Below, piece by piece: positions 1 to 6,406 of a stretch of 10,082 nt of DNA. Numbering within the stretch: the stretch's first letter is position 1; each line of letters starts with the position of its first letter. The position numbers and the translations under genes are program-made. This stretch comes from VBAT01 sp036520835 (GTDB taxonomy: Bacteria > Bacteroidota > Bacteroidia > Chitinophagales > Chitinophagaceae). The stretch covers positions 1 to 10,082 of the forward strand of contig DATDIX010000395.1 in the NCBI GenBank assembly GCA_036520835.1, in the 5' to 3' direction. The notes under the pieces were generated by a model. That model did no database searches, had not been told where the DNA came from, and saw only the letters and a program-made list of their open reading frames with translations.

Positions 1-638
1 AGGACGATCTTACCCGTTATGTGTACTATGAACCCGGCGTGAATATTTATTTCCGCGGCAACAGTGACCTGCTGATCCGGAACTATCTCCGGAATAACGG
101 TTATAAAGTGATTGGTTCCGATTCACTGGCCTATTTCATGTCGAACAAAACAGTGAACCCTTCTGTGATCGTATTTGCCACTTGTTATTTTCCATTGCCC
201 CTGATCGAAAACGGGAAGAACAGTATCATCCGCAATTATCTTGACCGCGGCGGCAGGATCGTGATGACAGGTATCAACCCGATCGTTTATCAAATTGATG
301 AAAAGAGCAGGCAAGCGATTGGCTTCAGGCCGAACACTGCGGATACTGTATTTAATCTCGATTACGGGAAAGGTGATACAAGAACATTCATGGGAGATTT
401 TCCCAGCTTTCCGACAGAAAAAGGAAAACAGTTAGGCTTACCCGATTTTTGGGCAACATCGCTTTTTATCCATGAAAAAAATGTGGATGTAGTATTGGGC
501 AAAAGTGAAAATGGGAATGCGTCTGCCTTCACAAAAAATTATTCCAATGGCGGGCAATTTGTACAAATATGGCTCGATCCTGACAGACCGGAACGCCTGG
601 ATGCTATCATTAAAGCGGCCGAATGGAAATTAGAATGA
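1..638 (+). CDS. C-terminal part of an unidentified protein, possible GATase1/ThuA-like alpha/beta domain (5' truncated)
   Basis: The reading frame is open from position 3 at the left edge (DDLTRYVYYEPG...) to the TGA at 636-638, so the GTG at 21 is unlikely to be the real start and the gene begins outside the window. About 212 codons are visible. The segment alternates predicted strands and helices: a hydrophobic strand (VIVFATCYFPLPL), then a helix and a glycine-rich turn (NYLDRGGRIVMTG). Such order is typical of Rossmann-like or class I glutamine-amidotransferase-like (ThuA-type) domains, in which a loop followed by 'GG+iv+xG' is common. No catalytic Cys/His/Glu triad can be assigned. The C-terminus (QIWLDPDRPERLDAIIKAAEWKLE) looks like a natural end. 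It could be the tail of a larger multidomain secreted enzyme such as an esterase or glycosidase, but I do not recognise it and assign no function. Its stop codon directly abuts that of the convergent DUF2279 gene. Confidence 0.7.
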   Translation, partial: DDLTRYVYYEPGVNIYFRGNSDLLIRNYLRNNGYKVIGSDSLAYFMSNKTVNPSVIVFATCYFPLPLIENGKNSIIRNYLDRGGRIVMTGINPIVYQIDEKSRQAIGFRPNTADTVFNLDYGKGDTRTFMGDFPSFPTEKGKQLGLPDFWATSLFIHEKNVDVVLGKSENGNASAFTKNYSNGGQFVQIWLDPDRPERLDAIIKAAEWKLE

Positions 639-1598
639 TCAGAAATAAACTGCATAGGCTTTGAACTTTCCTTTACTGTCGATCATCAATGCAGGAGCAG
701 GACATTTAAATGCATTCAGAAAAGTAAATGTCGTCCGGAGCCACTTCTTATTCGTTTTTATTTTTGTAAAATCAATATCAGGGGCTAAATAGAACTGTCG
801 TACACGGGGAATATCGGTCCGGTCTATCTCGTTGCCCAATTCATCCATCCACTTGTTTTCGAAACCACCAAACATACCATCGGCACCGTATCCAACAGAG
901 ACGGTCAACCATGCCGGCCAGTTACTTTTGGGAAAAAATGATTTGATATTAGCGCTGAGCCAATAGGTCTGTGCATTGTAATCTTTGAGCATTCTTTCAT
1001 ACCACGTTTCACCAAAGAGATCATCGGCTCTTTGTTCAAGCACCGGGTCTGAATAGTCTTTTGTATGAAAGGAGAATTTAAACTGGATGCGTTGTTCCTG
1101 CCATAACAGTTCCTGACCTATGAAAAGACCCGAACCGGCGACATTAGCGGCGATATCGCTCCAGCTCCATCCCCATTTGGCGGAATGGGCATCCAGGAAT
1201 TCAATAGCTGTCAGGTAGGCCATGCTGCCTATTCCACCTAAGAGAACAGCTTTTTTGTGCGACATACCTGTCCATTCCCACATAGCCGAGGATACCATGC
1301 CAATATTATAAGCTCCCCAGGCATGTCCTACTTTATCTACCTGCAACCATTCTTTGGAATCGTTGAAAGTATGGAAGCTGGTTTTTTCATAGCCTTTGTA
1401 CCAGGTGTTATTCAATAATATAAGTGAACCACCGTACCCAACAGTATGTACCCCTGCAATGATCCATGTCCGTTCATTTTTTTGTTTGGGTGACAAGTTT
1501 TGTTTTGTTGAATCAGCTTGGCCCAAAGCGATAAGGAAGTTGAGCAGGGCTGCCAGTAATAGTGCAGTTTTGGAGATGGATGAAGAATGAATAGCCAT
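639..1598 (-). CDS. Exported DUF2279 (YfiM-like) family protein
   Basis: This is a 319-residue protein of unknown biochemical function. I place the start at the ATG at 1598, which gives MAIHSSSISK followed by a hydrophobic stretch (residues about 11-26) ending ALGQA-DS, a good signal peptide with an A-x-A-like cleavage region. The frame is open to an ATG at 1664, but that adds 22 polar residues before the signal peptide and sits right next to a -7-like promoter element. The DUF2279 core is visible: DKVGHAWGAY (88-97), small-residue hydrophobic helices at about 98-132, and EFLDAHSAKWGWSWSDIAANVAGSGL (133-158, split here only by motif: EFLDAH, then WSWSDIAANVAG). DKxGH and D(I/M)xAN with a following glycine-rich helix are hallmarks of the family, which is thought to sit in the envelope. 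Residues about 200-319 form a Bacteroidota-type extension rich in Tyr, Trp and Phe. The function remains unknown. Confidence 0.85.
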   Translation of the reverse strand: MAIHSSSISKTALLLAALLNFLIALGQADSTKQNLSPKQKNERTWIIAGVHTVGYGGSLILLNNTWYKGYEKTSFHTFNDSKEWLQVDKVGHAWGAYNIGMVSSAMWEWTGMSHKKAVLLGGIGSMAYLTAIEFLDAHSAKWGWSWSDIAANVAGSGLFIGQELLWQEQRIQFKFSFHTKDYSDPVLEQRADDLFGETWYERMLKDYNAQTYWLSANIKSFFPKSNWPAWLTVSVGYGADGMFGGFENKWMDELGNEIDRTDIPRVRQFYLAPDIDFTKIKTNKKWLRTTFTFLNAFKCPAPALMIDSKGKFKAYAVYF

Positions 1599-1671
1599 TC
1601 TGCTGATGAACGGGATGCTGTTTCGTTTAGTATGGGACGTTAAGTTTTGCACAGGAAATGGCATTATGAAA

Positions 1672-1679
1672 CAAAAATA
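1672..1679 (-). promoter_or_regulatory. Candidate -7 promoter element (TAnnTTTG type) for the DUF2279 gene
   Basis: Read on the minus strand the eight bases are TATTTTTG, a full match to the Bacteroidota -7 consensus TAnnTTTG. Transcription would begin near 1665, giving a leader of about 65 nt to the ATG at 1598. It would leave the upstream ATG at 1664 practically leaderless, which supports the downstream start. No TTG -33 element was found at the expected distance, so the call rests on the -7 box alone. Confidence 0.4.
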
Positions 1680-1750
1680 CGTTTTGGCTGGCTTTTCGGT
1701 TTGAAATAGTAAAAATCTATAACTTCAAGCTTCAAATTTAAACTTGTCAT

Positions 1751-3475
1751 ATGGATACTGCAATACAGGCAAAAGTGAACACCTGGCTCGAAGGGAGTTT
1801 TGACCAGCCGATCAAAGACGAGATCAATAAGCTACTTAAGGAAAACCCAAATGAGTTAGCAGATGCTTTCTACCGCAACCTGGAGTTTGGTACCGGCGGT
1901 CTTCGCGGTATCATGGGCGTGGGCACTAACCGGATGAATAAATATACGGTGGGTATGGCCACGCAGGGTTATGCCAATTACCTGAAGCAGTCTTTTCCCA
2001 ATGAACAGGTGAAAGTGGCGATTGCTCATGATAGCCGCAATAACAGCCGCTTTTTTGCAGAAACGGTAGCTAATGTTTTTGGTGCTAACGGGATAAAAGT
2101 GTTTTTGTTTGAAGCCTTGCGTCCGACACCGGAGCTGTCTTTTGCTATCCGTCATTTAGGTTGTAAGGGTGGTGTGGTTTGCACAGCCAGTCACAACCCC
2201 AAAGAATATAATGGGTATAAAGCTTACTGGGTTGATGGCGGGCAATTGGTGCCGCCACATGATAAGAACGTAATTAAAGAAGTGGAAAAAATAGCCAGCG
2301 TGGATGATGTGAAATGGAGTGGCGGGGAAAAGAACATCACGATCATCGGTAAAGAAGTGGATGAAGCATACATCAATATGGTTAAAAGCCTGAGTGTGTA
2401 CCCGGATGTGATTGCTAAACATAAAGATTTGAGGATCGTCTATACCCCTATTCATGGGACAGGTATCATGCTGGCGCCGGAAGTGTTGAAGCGGTTTGGA
2501 TTTACCAATGTGACCATTGTGGAAGAACAAAGCAAACCCGATGGCAATTTCCCAACCGTTGTTTATCCCAACCCGGAAGAGAAAGAAACGATGAGCATTG
2601 GGTTAAAAAAAGCAAAAGAGCTGGATGCTGATATTTTACTCGGCACAGATCCCGATGCTGACAGGGTGGGTATTGGTGTAAAAGATAATCATGGGGAATG
2701 GGTGCTGATGAACGGTAACCAGACCGCCGTTCTTGCTTTTAATTACATGATCGAAGCAAGAAAGTCAAAAGGTATTGCACAACCCAACGATATGGTCATC
2801 TCCACTATCGTAACAACAGGTATGATCAACCGTATAGCTGAAAAAAATGGAGTGGCCTGTTATAATGTACTTACAGGTTTTAAATGGATCGCTGAGATGA
2901 TCAGGGAAAAAGAAGGGAAAGAAAACTATGTGATCGGCGGGGAAGAAAGTTTTGGATTGATGATCGGGGATAAGATCAGGGATAAGGATGCCATCAGTGC
3001 GGTGGCCCTGCTTTGCGAAATGGCAGCCTATGAAAAAGACAAGGGAAAGACACTCTTTGAAAAGATGCTTGACCTGTATGTGGAATATGGTTTCTATAAG
3101 GAAGACCTGATCTCCATCACTAAAAAAGGAATGGACGGGCAGCAACAGATAGCAGCTATGATGGAAGGTTATCGCAATGCGCCGCCCACAAGCATTAACG
3201 GTTCTGATGTGGTAGAATTGCTGGACTACGAGTTGCAAAAAGGCAAGAACCCGAAAACAGGGAAGGAGTGGGCCATTAAATTGCCGAAATCAAATGTGTT
3301 GCAGTTTATACTGGCAGACGGAAGCAAGATTTCTGCGAGGCCATCGGGTACGGAGCCAAAGATCAAGTTCTATTTCAGTGTGAGTACAAAATTGAATAGC
3401 GCTAAGGATTTCGATAAAGTAAATAAGGAACTGGGTGAAAAGATAAAAGCGATCATTAGGGATATGAAGCTGTGA
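1751..3475 (+). CDS. Phospho-sugar mutase (phosphoglucomutase/phosphomannomutase, alpha-D-phosphohexomutase superfamily)
   Basis: This cytoplasmic enzyme interconverts hexose 1-phosphate and 6-phosphate through a phosphoserine intermediate, linking glycolysis to glycogen and cell-surface sugar synthesis. All four superfamily signatures are present and intact: the catalytic serine loop TASHNP at 145-150 (Ser147), the Mg2+ loop GTDPDADR at 298-305 (Asp300, Asp302, Asp304), the sugar-recognition loop GGEESFG at 396-402, and the C-terminal phosphate-binding loop RPSGTEPK at 530-537. The N-terminal FGTGGLRGIMG (46-56) is also typical. The length of 574 residues fits the long bacterial PgcA/PGM2-like group rather than the shorter (about 450 residue) GlmM/ManB forms. 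Substrate preference between glucose and mannose cannot be read from sequence alone. The ATG at 1751 opens directly into a family-like N-terminus. The gene stands alone and is followed by a hairpin terminator. Confidence 0.95.
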   Translation: MDTAIQAKVNTWLEGSFDQPIKDEINKLLKENPNELADAFYRNLEFGTGGLRGIMGVGTNRMNKYTVGMATQGYANYLKQSFPNEQVKVAIAHDSRNNSRFFAETVANVFGANGIKVFLFEALRPTPELSFAIRHLGCKGGVVCTASHNPKEYNGYKAYWVDGGQLVPPHDKNVIKEVEKIASVDDVKWSGGEKNITIIGKEVDEAYINMVKSLSVYPDVIAKHKDLRIVYTPIHGTGIMLAPEVLKRFGFTNVTIVEEQSKPDGNFPTVVYPNPEEKETMSIGLKKAKELDADILLGTDPDADRVGIGVKDNHGEWVLMNGNQTAVLAFNYMIEARKSKGIAQPNDMVISTIVTTGMINRIAEKNGVACYNVLTGFKWIAEMIREKEGKENYVIGGEESFGLMIGDKIRDKDAISAVALLCEMAAYEKDKGKTLFEKMLDLYVEYGFYKEDLISITKKGMDGQQQIAAMMEGYRNAPPTSINGSDVVELLDYELQKGKNPKTGKEWAIKLPKSNVLQFILADGSKISARPSGTEPKIKFYFSVSTKLNSAKDFDKVNKELGEKIKAIIRDMKL

Positions 3476-3497
3476 TGTCGGAAGGTAATTTTTTAGT

Positions 3498-3522
3498 GCC
3501 GGGTTATTTGCCCCGGCTTTTT
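3498..3522 (+). terminator. Intrinsic terminator after the phospho-sugar mutase gene
   Basis: GCCGGG (3498-3503) pairs perfectly with CCCGGC (3512-3517) across an 8-nt loop, followed directly by five T residues (3518-3522). It lies 22 nt after the mutase stop codon and separates that gene from the DUF433/DUF5615 pair. Confidence 0.8.
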
Positions 3523-3564
3523 AATTAACTAACAGCGAACAGTAATATTTCGTAGTTTTAACGA

Positions 3565-3804
3565 ATGAAACTACATCAGTATATAACTGTTTCTCCCGAC
3601 GTTCAATTTGGAAAACCAGTGTTTAAGGGAACAAGGGTGCCGGTCCAATCTTTATTCTTTCACCTGGAACAGGGTGTAGGCCTCAATGAGTTTCTGGAAG
3701 ATTTTCCCGGTGTTTCAAAGGAGCAAGCAGAGGCTGTGCTAGCCTCTGCAGCATTACTTTTTCAATCTGCAAATTGGGAAAAAATAGATGAAATTATTGC
3801 TTGA
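3565..3804 (+). CDS. DUF433 family protein, predicted antitoxin of a DUF433/DUF5615 toxin-antitoxin pair
   Basis: This 79-residue protein carries the compact DUF433 pattern: a beta-rich N-terminal part with FGKPVFKGTRVPVQSL (15-30), then a helical part with NEFLEDFPGVSKEQAEAVL (41-59). DUF433 proteins have a winged-helix-like fold and are found next to PIN-like DUF5615 genes, where they are predicted antitoxins. That role is family inference and is not shown here. The last 17 bases overlap the start of the DUF5615 gene in another frame, the usual layout for translational coupling in such pairs. A -7-like box TAGTTTTA (3553-3560, one mismatch to TAnnTTTG) lies 4 nt before the ATG, so a very short leader is possible. 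A 9-bp hairpin sits within the gene at 3727-3749. The protein ends at a typical family length. Confidence 0.88.
   Translation: MKLHQYITVSPDVQFGKPVFKGTRVPVQSLFFHLEQGVGLNEFLEDFPGVSKEQAEAVLASAALLFQSANWEKIDEIIA
3727..3749 (+). promoter_or_regulatory. Stable hairpin inside the antitoxin gene, upstream of the toxin start
   Basis: GCAGAGGCT (3727-3735) and AGCCTCTGC (3741-3749) form a perfect 9-bp, GC-rich stem with a 5-nt loop (GTGCT). It lies in the last third of the DUF433 gene, 38 nt before the ATG of the DUF5615 gene at 3788. The structure is seen in the sequence. A role in balancing antitoxin and toxin translation or transcript stability is inference only, since coding sequence can form such hairpins by chance. 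Confidence 0.4.
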
Positions 3805-4129
3805 TGAAAACCTGCCGGTAAAACTGAAATACCGTTTTCTTGATAAAGGGCTGGATACTTATACTGTTGCAGATAAAAAATGGAATACAAAGCAAAACGG
3901 TGAGTTATTAGAGTTATTTGTCAGCGAAGGATTTACACATCTGATTACATTCGACAGTAACCTTTCCTTCCAGCAAAATTTCTTAAAATACCCCATTCCT
4001 GTAATTGTAATAATAGCTCCAGCAAATACTTACAAGCTCATTATGGAGATATTTGAAGAAATAATCGGCTGTATCAATAATTCAGCCATTGGTCCGAATA
4101 TAGTAACTCATCCTGCAGCCAATCGATAG
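3788..4129 (+). CDS. DUF5615 family PIN-like protein, predicted toxin
   Basis: This 113-residue protein has the reduced PIN-like fold of DUF5615 (related to Mut7-C), a predicted metal-dependent RNase. Visible family residues are LLLDENLP at the N-terminus (Asp6, Glu7), NGELLELF (Glu39 as third acidic position) and HLITFDSNLSFQQN (Asp56), matching the pattern of acidic residues that would bind metal. RNA target and activity are unknown. The start ATG lies inside the upstream DUF433 gene (17-bp overlap, different frame), which marks the two as one operon and fits a toxin-antitoxin module. The residues after about 95 (INNSAIGPNIVTHPAANR) look variable. The gene is followed after 42 bp by the pcm gene, with no terminator seen, so read-through is possible. 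Confidence 0.87.
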   Translation: MKLLLDENLPVKLKYRFLDKGLDTYTVADKKWNTKQNGELLELFVSEGFTHLITFDSNLSFQQNFLKYPIPVIVIIAPANTYKLIMEIFEEIIGCINNSAIGPNIVTHPAANR

Positions 4130-4171
4130 AAATATAAATATAGTTACGTCTGCCTATCTTGCGCCCAACTT

Positions 4172-4828
4172 ATGAGACCCGTTGAAGATACATACCGCCA
4201 CAAAGGACTTAGAAAGAAACTCGTTAATACCGTCCGCTCCAAAGGCATTACAGATGAAAAAGTGCTGGAAGCCATTGCCAATATTCCCCGCCATTTTTTC
4301 CTTGATTCTGCTTTTGATGAAGTGGCATACGAGGACCGTGCCTTTCCGATTGGTGAAGGACAAACTATTTCGCAGCCCTATACAGTCGCTTACCAGACGC
4401 AATTGCTGGAGCTAAAACCTTTTGAAAAAGTACTGGAGATTGGAACCGGCAGCGCTTACCAGGCTACTGTATTGGCATCTGTGGGCGCACAGGTCTATAC
4501 TATTGAAAGGCAAAAGAAATTATTTGAACAGAATAAATTATTCGCCTTTCTTAAAAAATTCCCGGGCATCAAATTCTTTTATGGTGATGGTTTTGAAGGA
4601 TTACCCACTTATGCGCCATTTGATAAAGTAATTATCACTGCAGCAGCGCCACATGTTCCGGAAAAGCTGATCCAGCAGTTAAAACCGGGTGGCATGATGG
4701 TCATCCCGCTTGGCGCCGGCGAAGTGCAGCAAATGCGGCGTATCACCAAACTGGAGAATGGAGTTTTAAAAGAAGAAGTCTTTGATAACTTTTCTTTTGT
4801 GCCAATGAAGGAAGGGAAGAAAGGGTAA
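4172..4828 (+). CDS. pcm: Protein-L-isoaspartate O-methyltransferase
   Basis: This cytoplasmic enzyme uses S-adenosylmethionine to methylate the free carboxyl of isoaspartyl residues, starting repair of aged proteins. At 218 residues it has the normal bacterial length. The signatures in order are: NIPRHFF (37-43), the substrate-side motif GQTISQPY (63-70), SAM motif I VLEIGTGSAYQ (87-97), the acidic end of the next strand in YTIER (109-113), GDGFEGLP (138-145), DKVIITAAAP (151-160), KPGGMMVIPLG (171-181) and the terminal FVPM (209-212). Nothing is missing. The ATG at 4172 gives an N-terminus consistent with the family (RKKLVNTVRSKGI aligns with the usual R..mv..L...GI). A weak -7-like TATCTTGC lies at 4155-4162. 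The stop codon abuts the repeat element at 4829. Confidence 0.95.
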   Translation: MRPVEDTYRHKGLRKKLVNTVRSKGITDEKVLEAIANIPRHFFLDSAFDEVAYEDRAFPIGEGQTISQPYTVAYQTQLLELKPFEKVLEIGTGSAYQATVLASVGAQVYTIERQKKLFEQNKLFAFLKKFPGIKFFYGDGFEGLPTYAPFDKVIITAAAPHVPEKLIQQLKPGGMMVIPLGAGEVQQMRRITKLENGVLKEEVFDNFSFVPMKEGKKG

Positions 4829-4860
4829 AGCCCCTGTCCCCGCCGCGGCGGGGAACTTAG
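4829..4860 (+). repeat. Left copy of a palindrome-centred inverted repeat
   Basis: The 32-nt unit reads AGCCCCTGTCCCC, then GCCGCGGC, then GGGGAACTTAG. Its centre CCCCGCCGCGGCGGGG (4838-4853) is a perfect 16-bp palindrome. The unit begins on the base after the pcm stop codon. Its reverse complement recurs at 4966-4993 with identical 13-nt and 11-nt arms and a different centre. This REP-like design suggests a dispersed genomic repeat, but only these two copies are visible here. Confidence 0.8.
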
Positions 4861-4892
4861 GTTGAATAAACTTTATAGGGAAGAAATATAAT

Positions 4893-4927
4893 ACAAGAGG
4901 ATAGTACAATAAGTACTATCCTCTTGT
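4893..4927. terminator. Perfect 15-bp hairpin between convergent genes, likely bidirectional terminator
   Basis: ACAAGAGGATAGTAC (4893-4907) pairs without mismatch with GTACTATCCTCTTGT (4913-4927) around the 5-nt loop AATAA. It lies between the stops of pcm and the dihydrolipoyl dehydrogenase gene, where a shared terminator is expected. The T-tract is weak: GCTTT follows on the plus strand, and a moderately T-rich ATTATATTTCTT follows on the minus strand. Termination is therefore probable, with the minus direction the better candidate. Confidence 0.6.
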
Positions 4928-4965
4928 GCTTTCAAGAACTATCAAAAACTAAGGTATCTCACAGT

Positions 4966-4993
4966 CTAAGTTCCCCTTTAGGGGACAGGGGCT
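4966..4993 (-). repeat. Right copy of the palindrome-centred inverted repeat
   Basis: CTAAGTTCCCC, TTTA, GGGGACAGGGGCT is the reverse complement of the unit at 4829-4860 except for the centre, where TTTA replaces the 8-bp GC palindrome. The CCCC/GGGG pairing around the centre is kept, so each copy can still form its own hairpin. The last nine bases (ACAGGGGCT, 4985-4993) are repeated at once at 4994-5002, ending on the base before the stop codon of the dehydrogenase gene. Confidence 0.8.
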
Positions 4994-5002
4994 ACAGGGG
5001 CT

Positions 5003-6406
5003 CTACAGATGTATCGCCTCCCCATACGCCACTTCAATAGCATCCTTCACACTTTCGCTGATCGTCGGGTGTGGGTGAATACTGTTCAGCACTTCATGAT
5101 AAGTAGTTTCCAATTTTCTTCCCACTACTGTTTCTACAATGATCTCTGTTACATTGTAACCGATCATATGGGTTCCCAGCCATTCGCCGTATTTGGCATC
5201 GAAGATCACTTTTACAAAACCTTCGAGGTGCCCGGCAGCAGAAGCTTTACCGCTTGCACTCAGCGGGAACTTGCCCACTTTCACTTCATAGCCTGCTTCT
5301 TTAGCTTGTTTTTCCGTATAGCCAACAGAAGCAACTTCAGGAACACAATACGTACAACCCGGTACATTGTTATAATCCAGTGCTTCTGGTTTGTGATTAT
5401 ATTTTTTCTCATTGTAAGCGATCGCTTCCACGCAAATAATACCTTCCTTACTTGCTACGTGTGCCAGCGCCTGGCCGGGTGCACAATCCCCGATAGCATA
5501 AATACCTGGAACATTAGTTTGGTAATATTTATCAACCATCACACGGCCTTTATCAGTTTTGATACCATTTTCTTCCAAACCAATACCTTCAATATTCGCT
5601 GATACGCCAACAGCGCTTAATAATATATCCGCTTCAAGTGTTTTCTCCCCATCTGCTGTTTTCACTTTTGCTTTTACACCATTGCCTGAAGTATCAACAG
5701 ACGTTACTTCGCTGCTCGTCATGATATCAATTCCCTGTTTCTTCAGGTTCTTTTCCAGCTCTTTTGAAATATCCTCATCTTCCACTGGCACCACTCTCGG
5801 TAAAAATTCAACAATGGTCACTTTTGTTCCCATGCTGTTATAGAAATAACCAAACTCAACTCCAATAGCGCCGCTGCCTACTACGATGATGGATTTAGGC
5901 TGCGAAGGAAGGTTCATGGCTTCACGGTAACCGATGATCTTTTTGCCATCCTGCTTCAAAGCCGGTAGTTCACGGCTTCTTCCGCCGGTGGCAATGATGA
6001 TATGTTTAGCTTCTACGATTTGTTTTTTGCCATCTGCCGCGGTCACTTCCACTTTGCCTTTGCCGGCTACTTTTCCAAATCCCATTACCACATCGATCTT
6101 GTTCTTCCTCATCAGGAACTGTACGCCTTTGCTCATCTTATCGGCCACCCCGCGGCTTCTTTTTATTACTGCAGGGAAATCAGGAGCGCCACTTGCATTG
6201 ATGCCGTAGTCTTTAGCATGTTTGATATATTCATTTACCTGGGCGCTTTTCAGCAATGCCTTGGTAGGAATGCAACCCCAGTTGAGGCAGATACCGCCAA
6301 GGCTTTCTTTTTCAATGATCGCTGTCTTAAATCCTAACTGTGATGCACGGATAGCTGCCACATAACCACCGGGGCCGCTGCCGATCACAACTACATCGTA
6401 TGCCAT
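5003..6406 (-). CDS. lpdA: Dihydrolipoyl dehydrogenase (E3 component)
   Basis: This FAD flavoprotein reoxidises dihydrolipoamide with NAD+ in pyruvate, 2-oxoglutarate and branched-chain 2-oxo-acid dehydrogenase complexes and in glycine cleavage. The protein is 467 residues, the normal length. Motifs: the FAD-binding GSGPGGYVAA (9-18), the redox disulfide in GGICLNWGCIPTK (Cys40 and Cys45, the four-residue spacing typical of E3), ATGGRSRELP (139-148), the NAD-binding VGSGAIGVEFG (176-186), the second FAD contact GIYAIGD (301-307), and the C-terminal HPHPTISE with the catalytic His446-Glu451 dyad. Cys40/45 plus this dyad separate it from glutathione and mercuric reductases. No E1, E2 or lipoate genes are adjacent, so it may serve several complexes. 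TAAATTTA at 6430-6437 is a possible -7 box with one mismatch. The ATG at 6406 opens directly into the FAD motif. Confidence 0.96.
   Translation of the reverse strand: MAYDVVVIGSGPGGYVAAIRASQLGFKTAIIEKESLGGICLNWGCIPTKALLKSAQVNEYIKHAKDYGINASGAPDFPAVIKRSRGVADKMSKGVQFLMRKNKIDVVMGFGKVAGKGKVEVTAADGKKQIVEAKHIIIATGGRSRELPALKQDGKKIIGYREAMNLPSQPKSIIVVGSGAIGVEFGYFYNSMGTKVTIVEFLPRVVPVEDEDISKELEKNLKKQGIDIMTSSEVTSVDTSGNGVKAKVKTADGEKTLEADILLSAVGVSANIEGIGLEENGIKTDKGRVMVDKYYQTNVPGIYAIGDCAPGQALAHVASKEGIICVEAIAYNEKKYNHKPEALDYNNVPGCTYCVPEVASVGYTEKQAKEAGYEVKVGKFPLSASGKASAAGHLEGFVKVIFDAKYGEWLGTHMIGYNVTEIIVETVVGRKLETTYHEVLNSIHPHPTISESVKDAIEVAYGEAIHL

Noticed and set aside
21..638. GTG at 21 as the true start of the first gene
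   Set aside because: The frame is open up to the left edge, and the upstream codons (DDLTRY) run naturally into the sequence, so the gene is truncated by the window.
1599..1664. Longer start of the DUF2279 gene at the ATG at 1664
   Set aside because: It would put 22 polar residues before an otherwise good signal peptide, and it lies only about 7 nt from a full TAnnTTTG -7 match.
2765..3238. 157-codon open frame on the minus strand inside the phospho-sugar mutase
   Set aside because: It is a shadow of a gene with all catalytic motifs intact; the His/Phe-rich translation is typical of antisense frames.
4829..5002. Reading the repeats here as a CRISPR array
   Set aside because: There are only two units, in opposite orientation, with one 105-nt interval, and no cas genes.
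5009..5602. 197-codon open frame on the plus strand inside lpdA
   Set aside because: It is antisense to an intact dihydrolipoyl dehydrogenase and shows no signature of its own.
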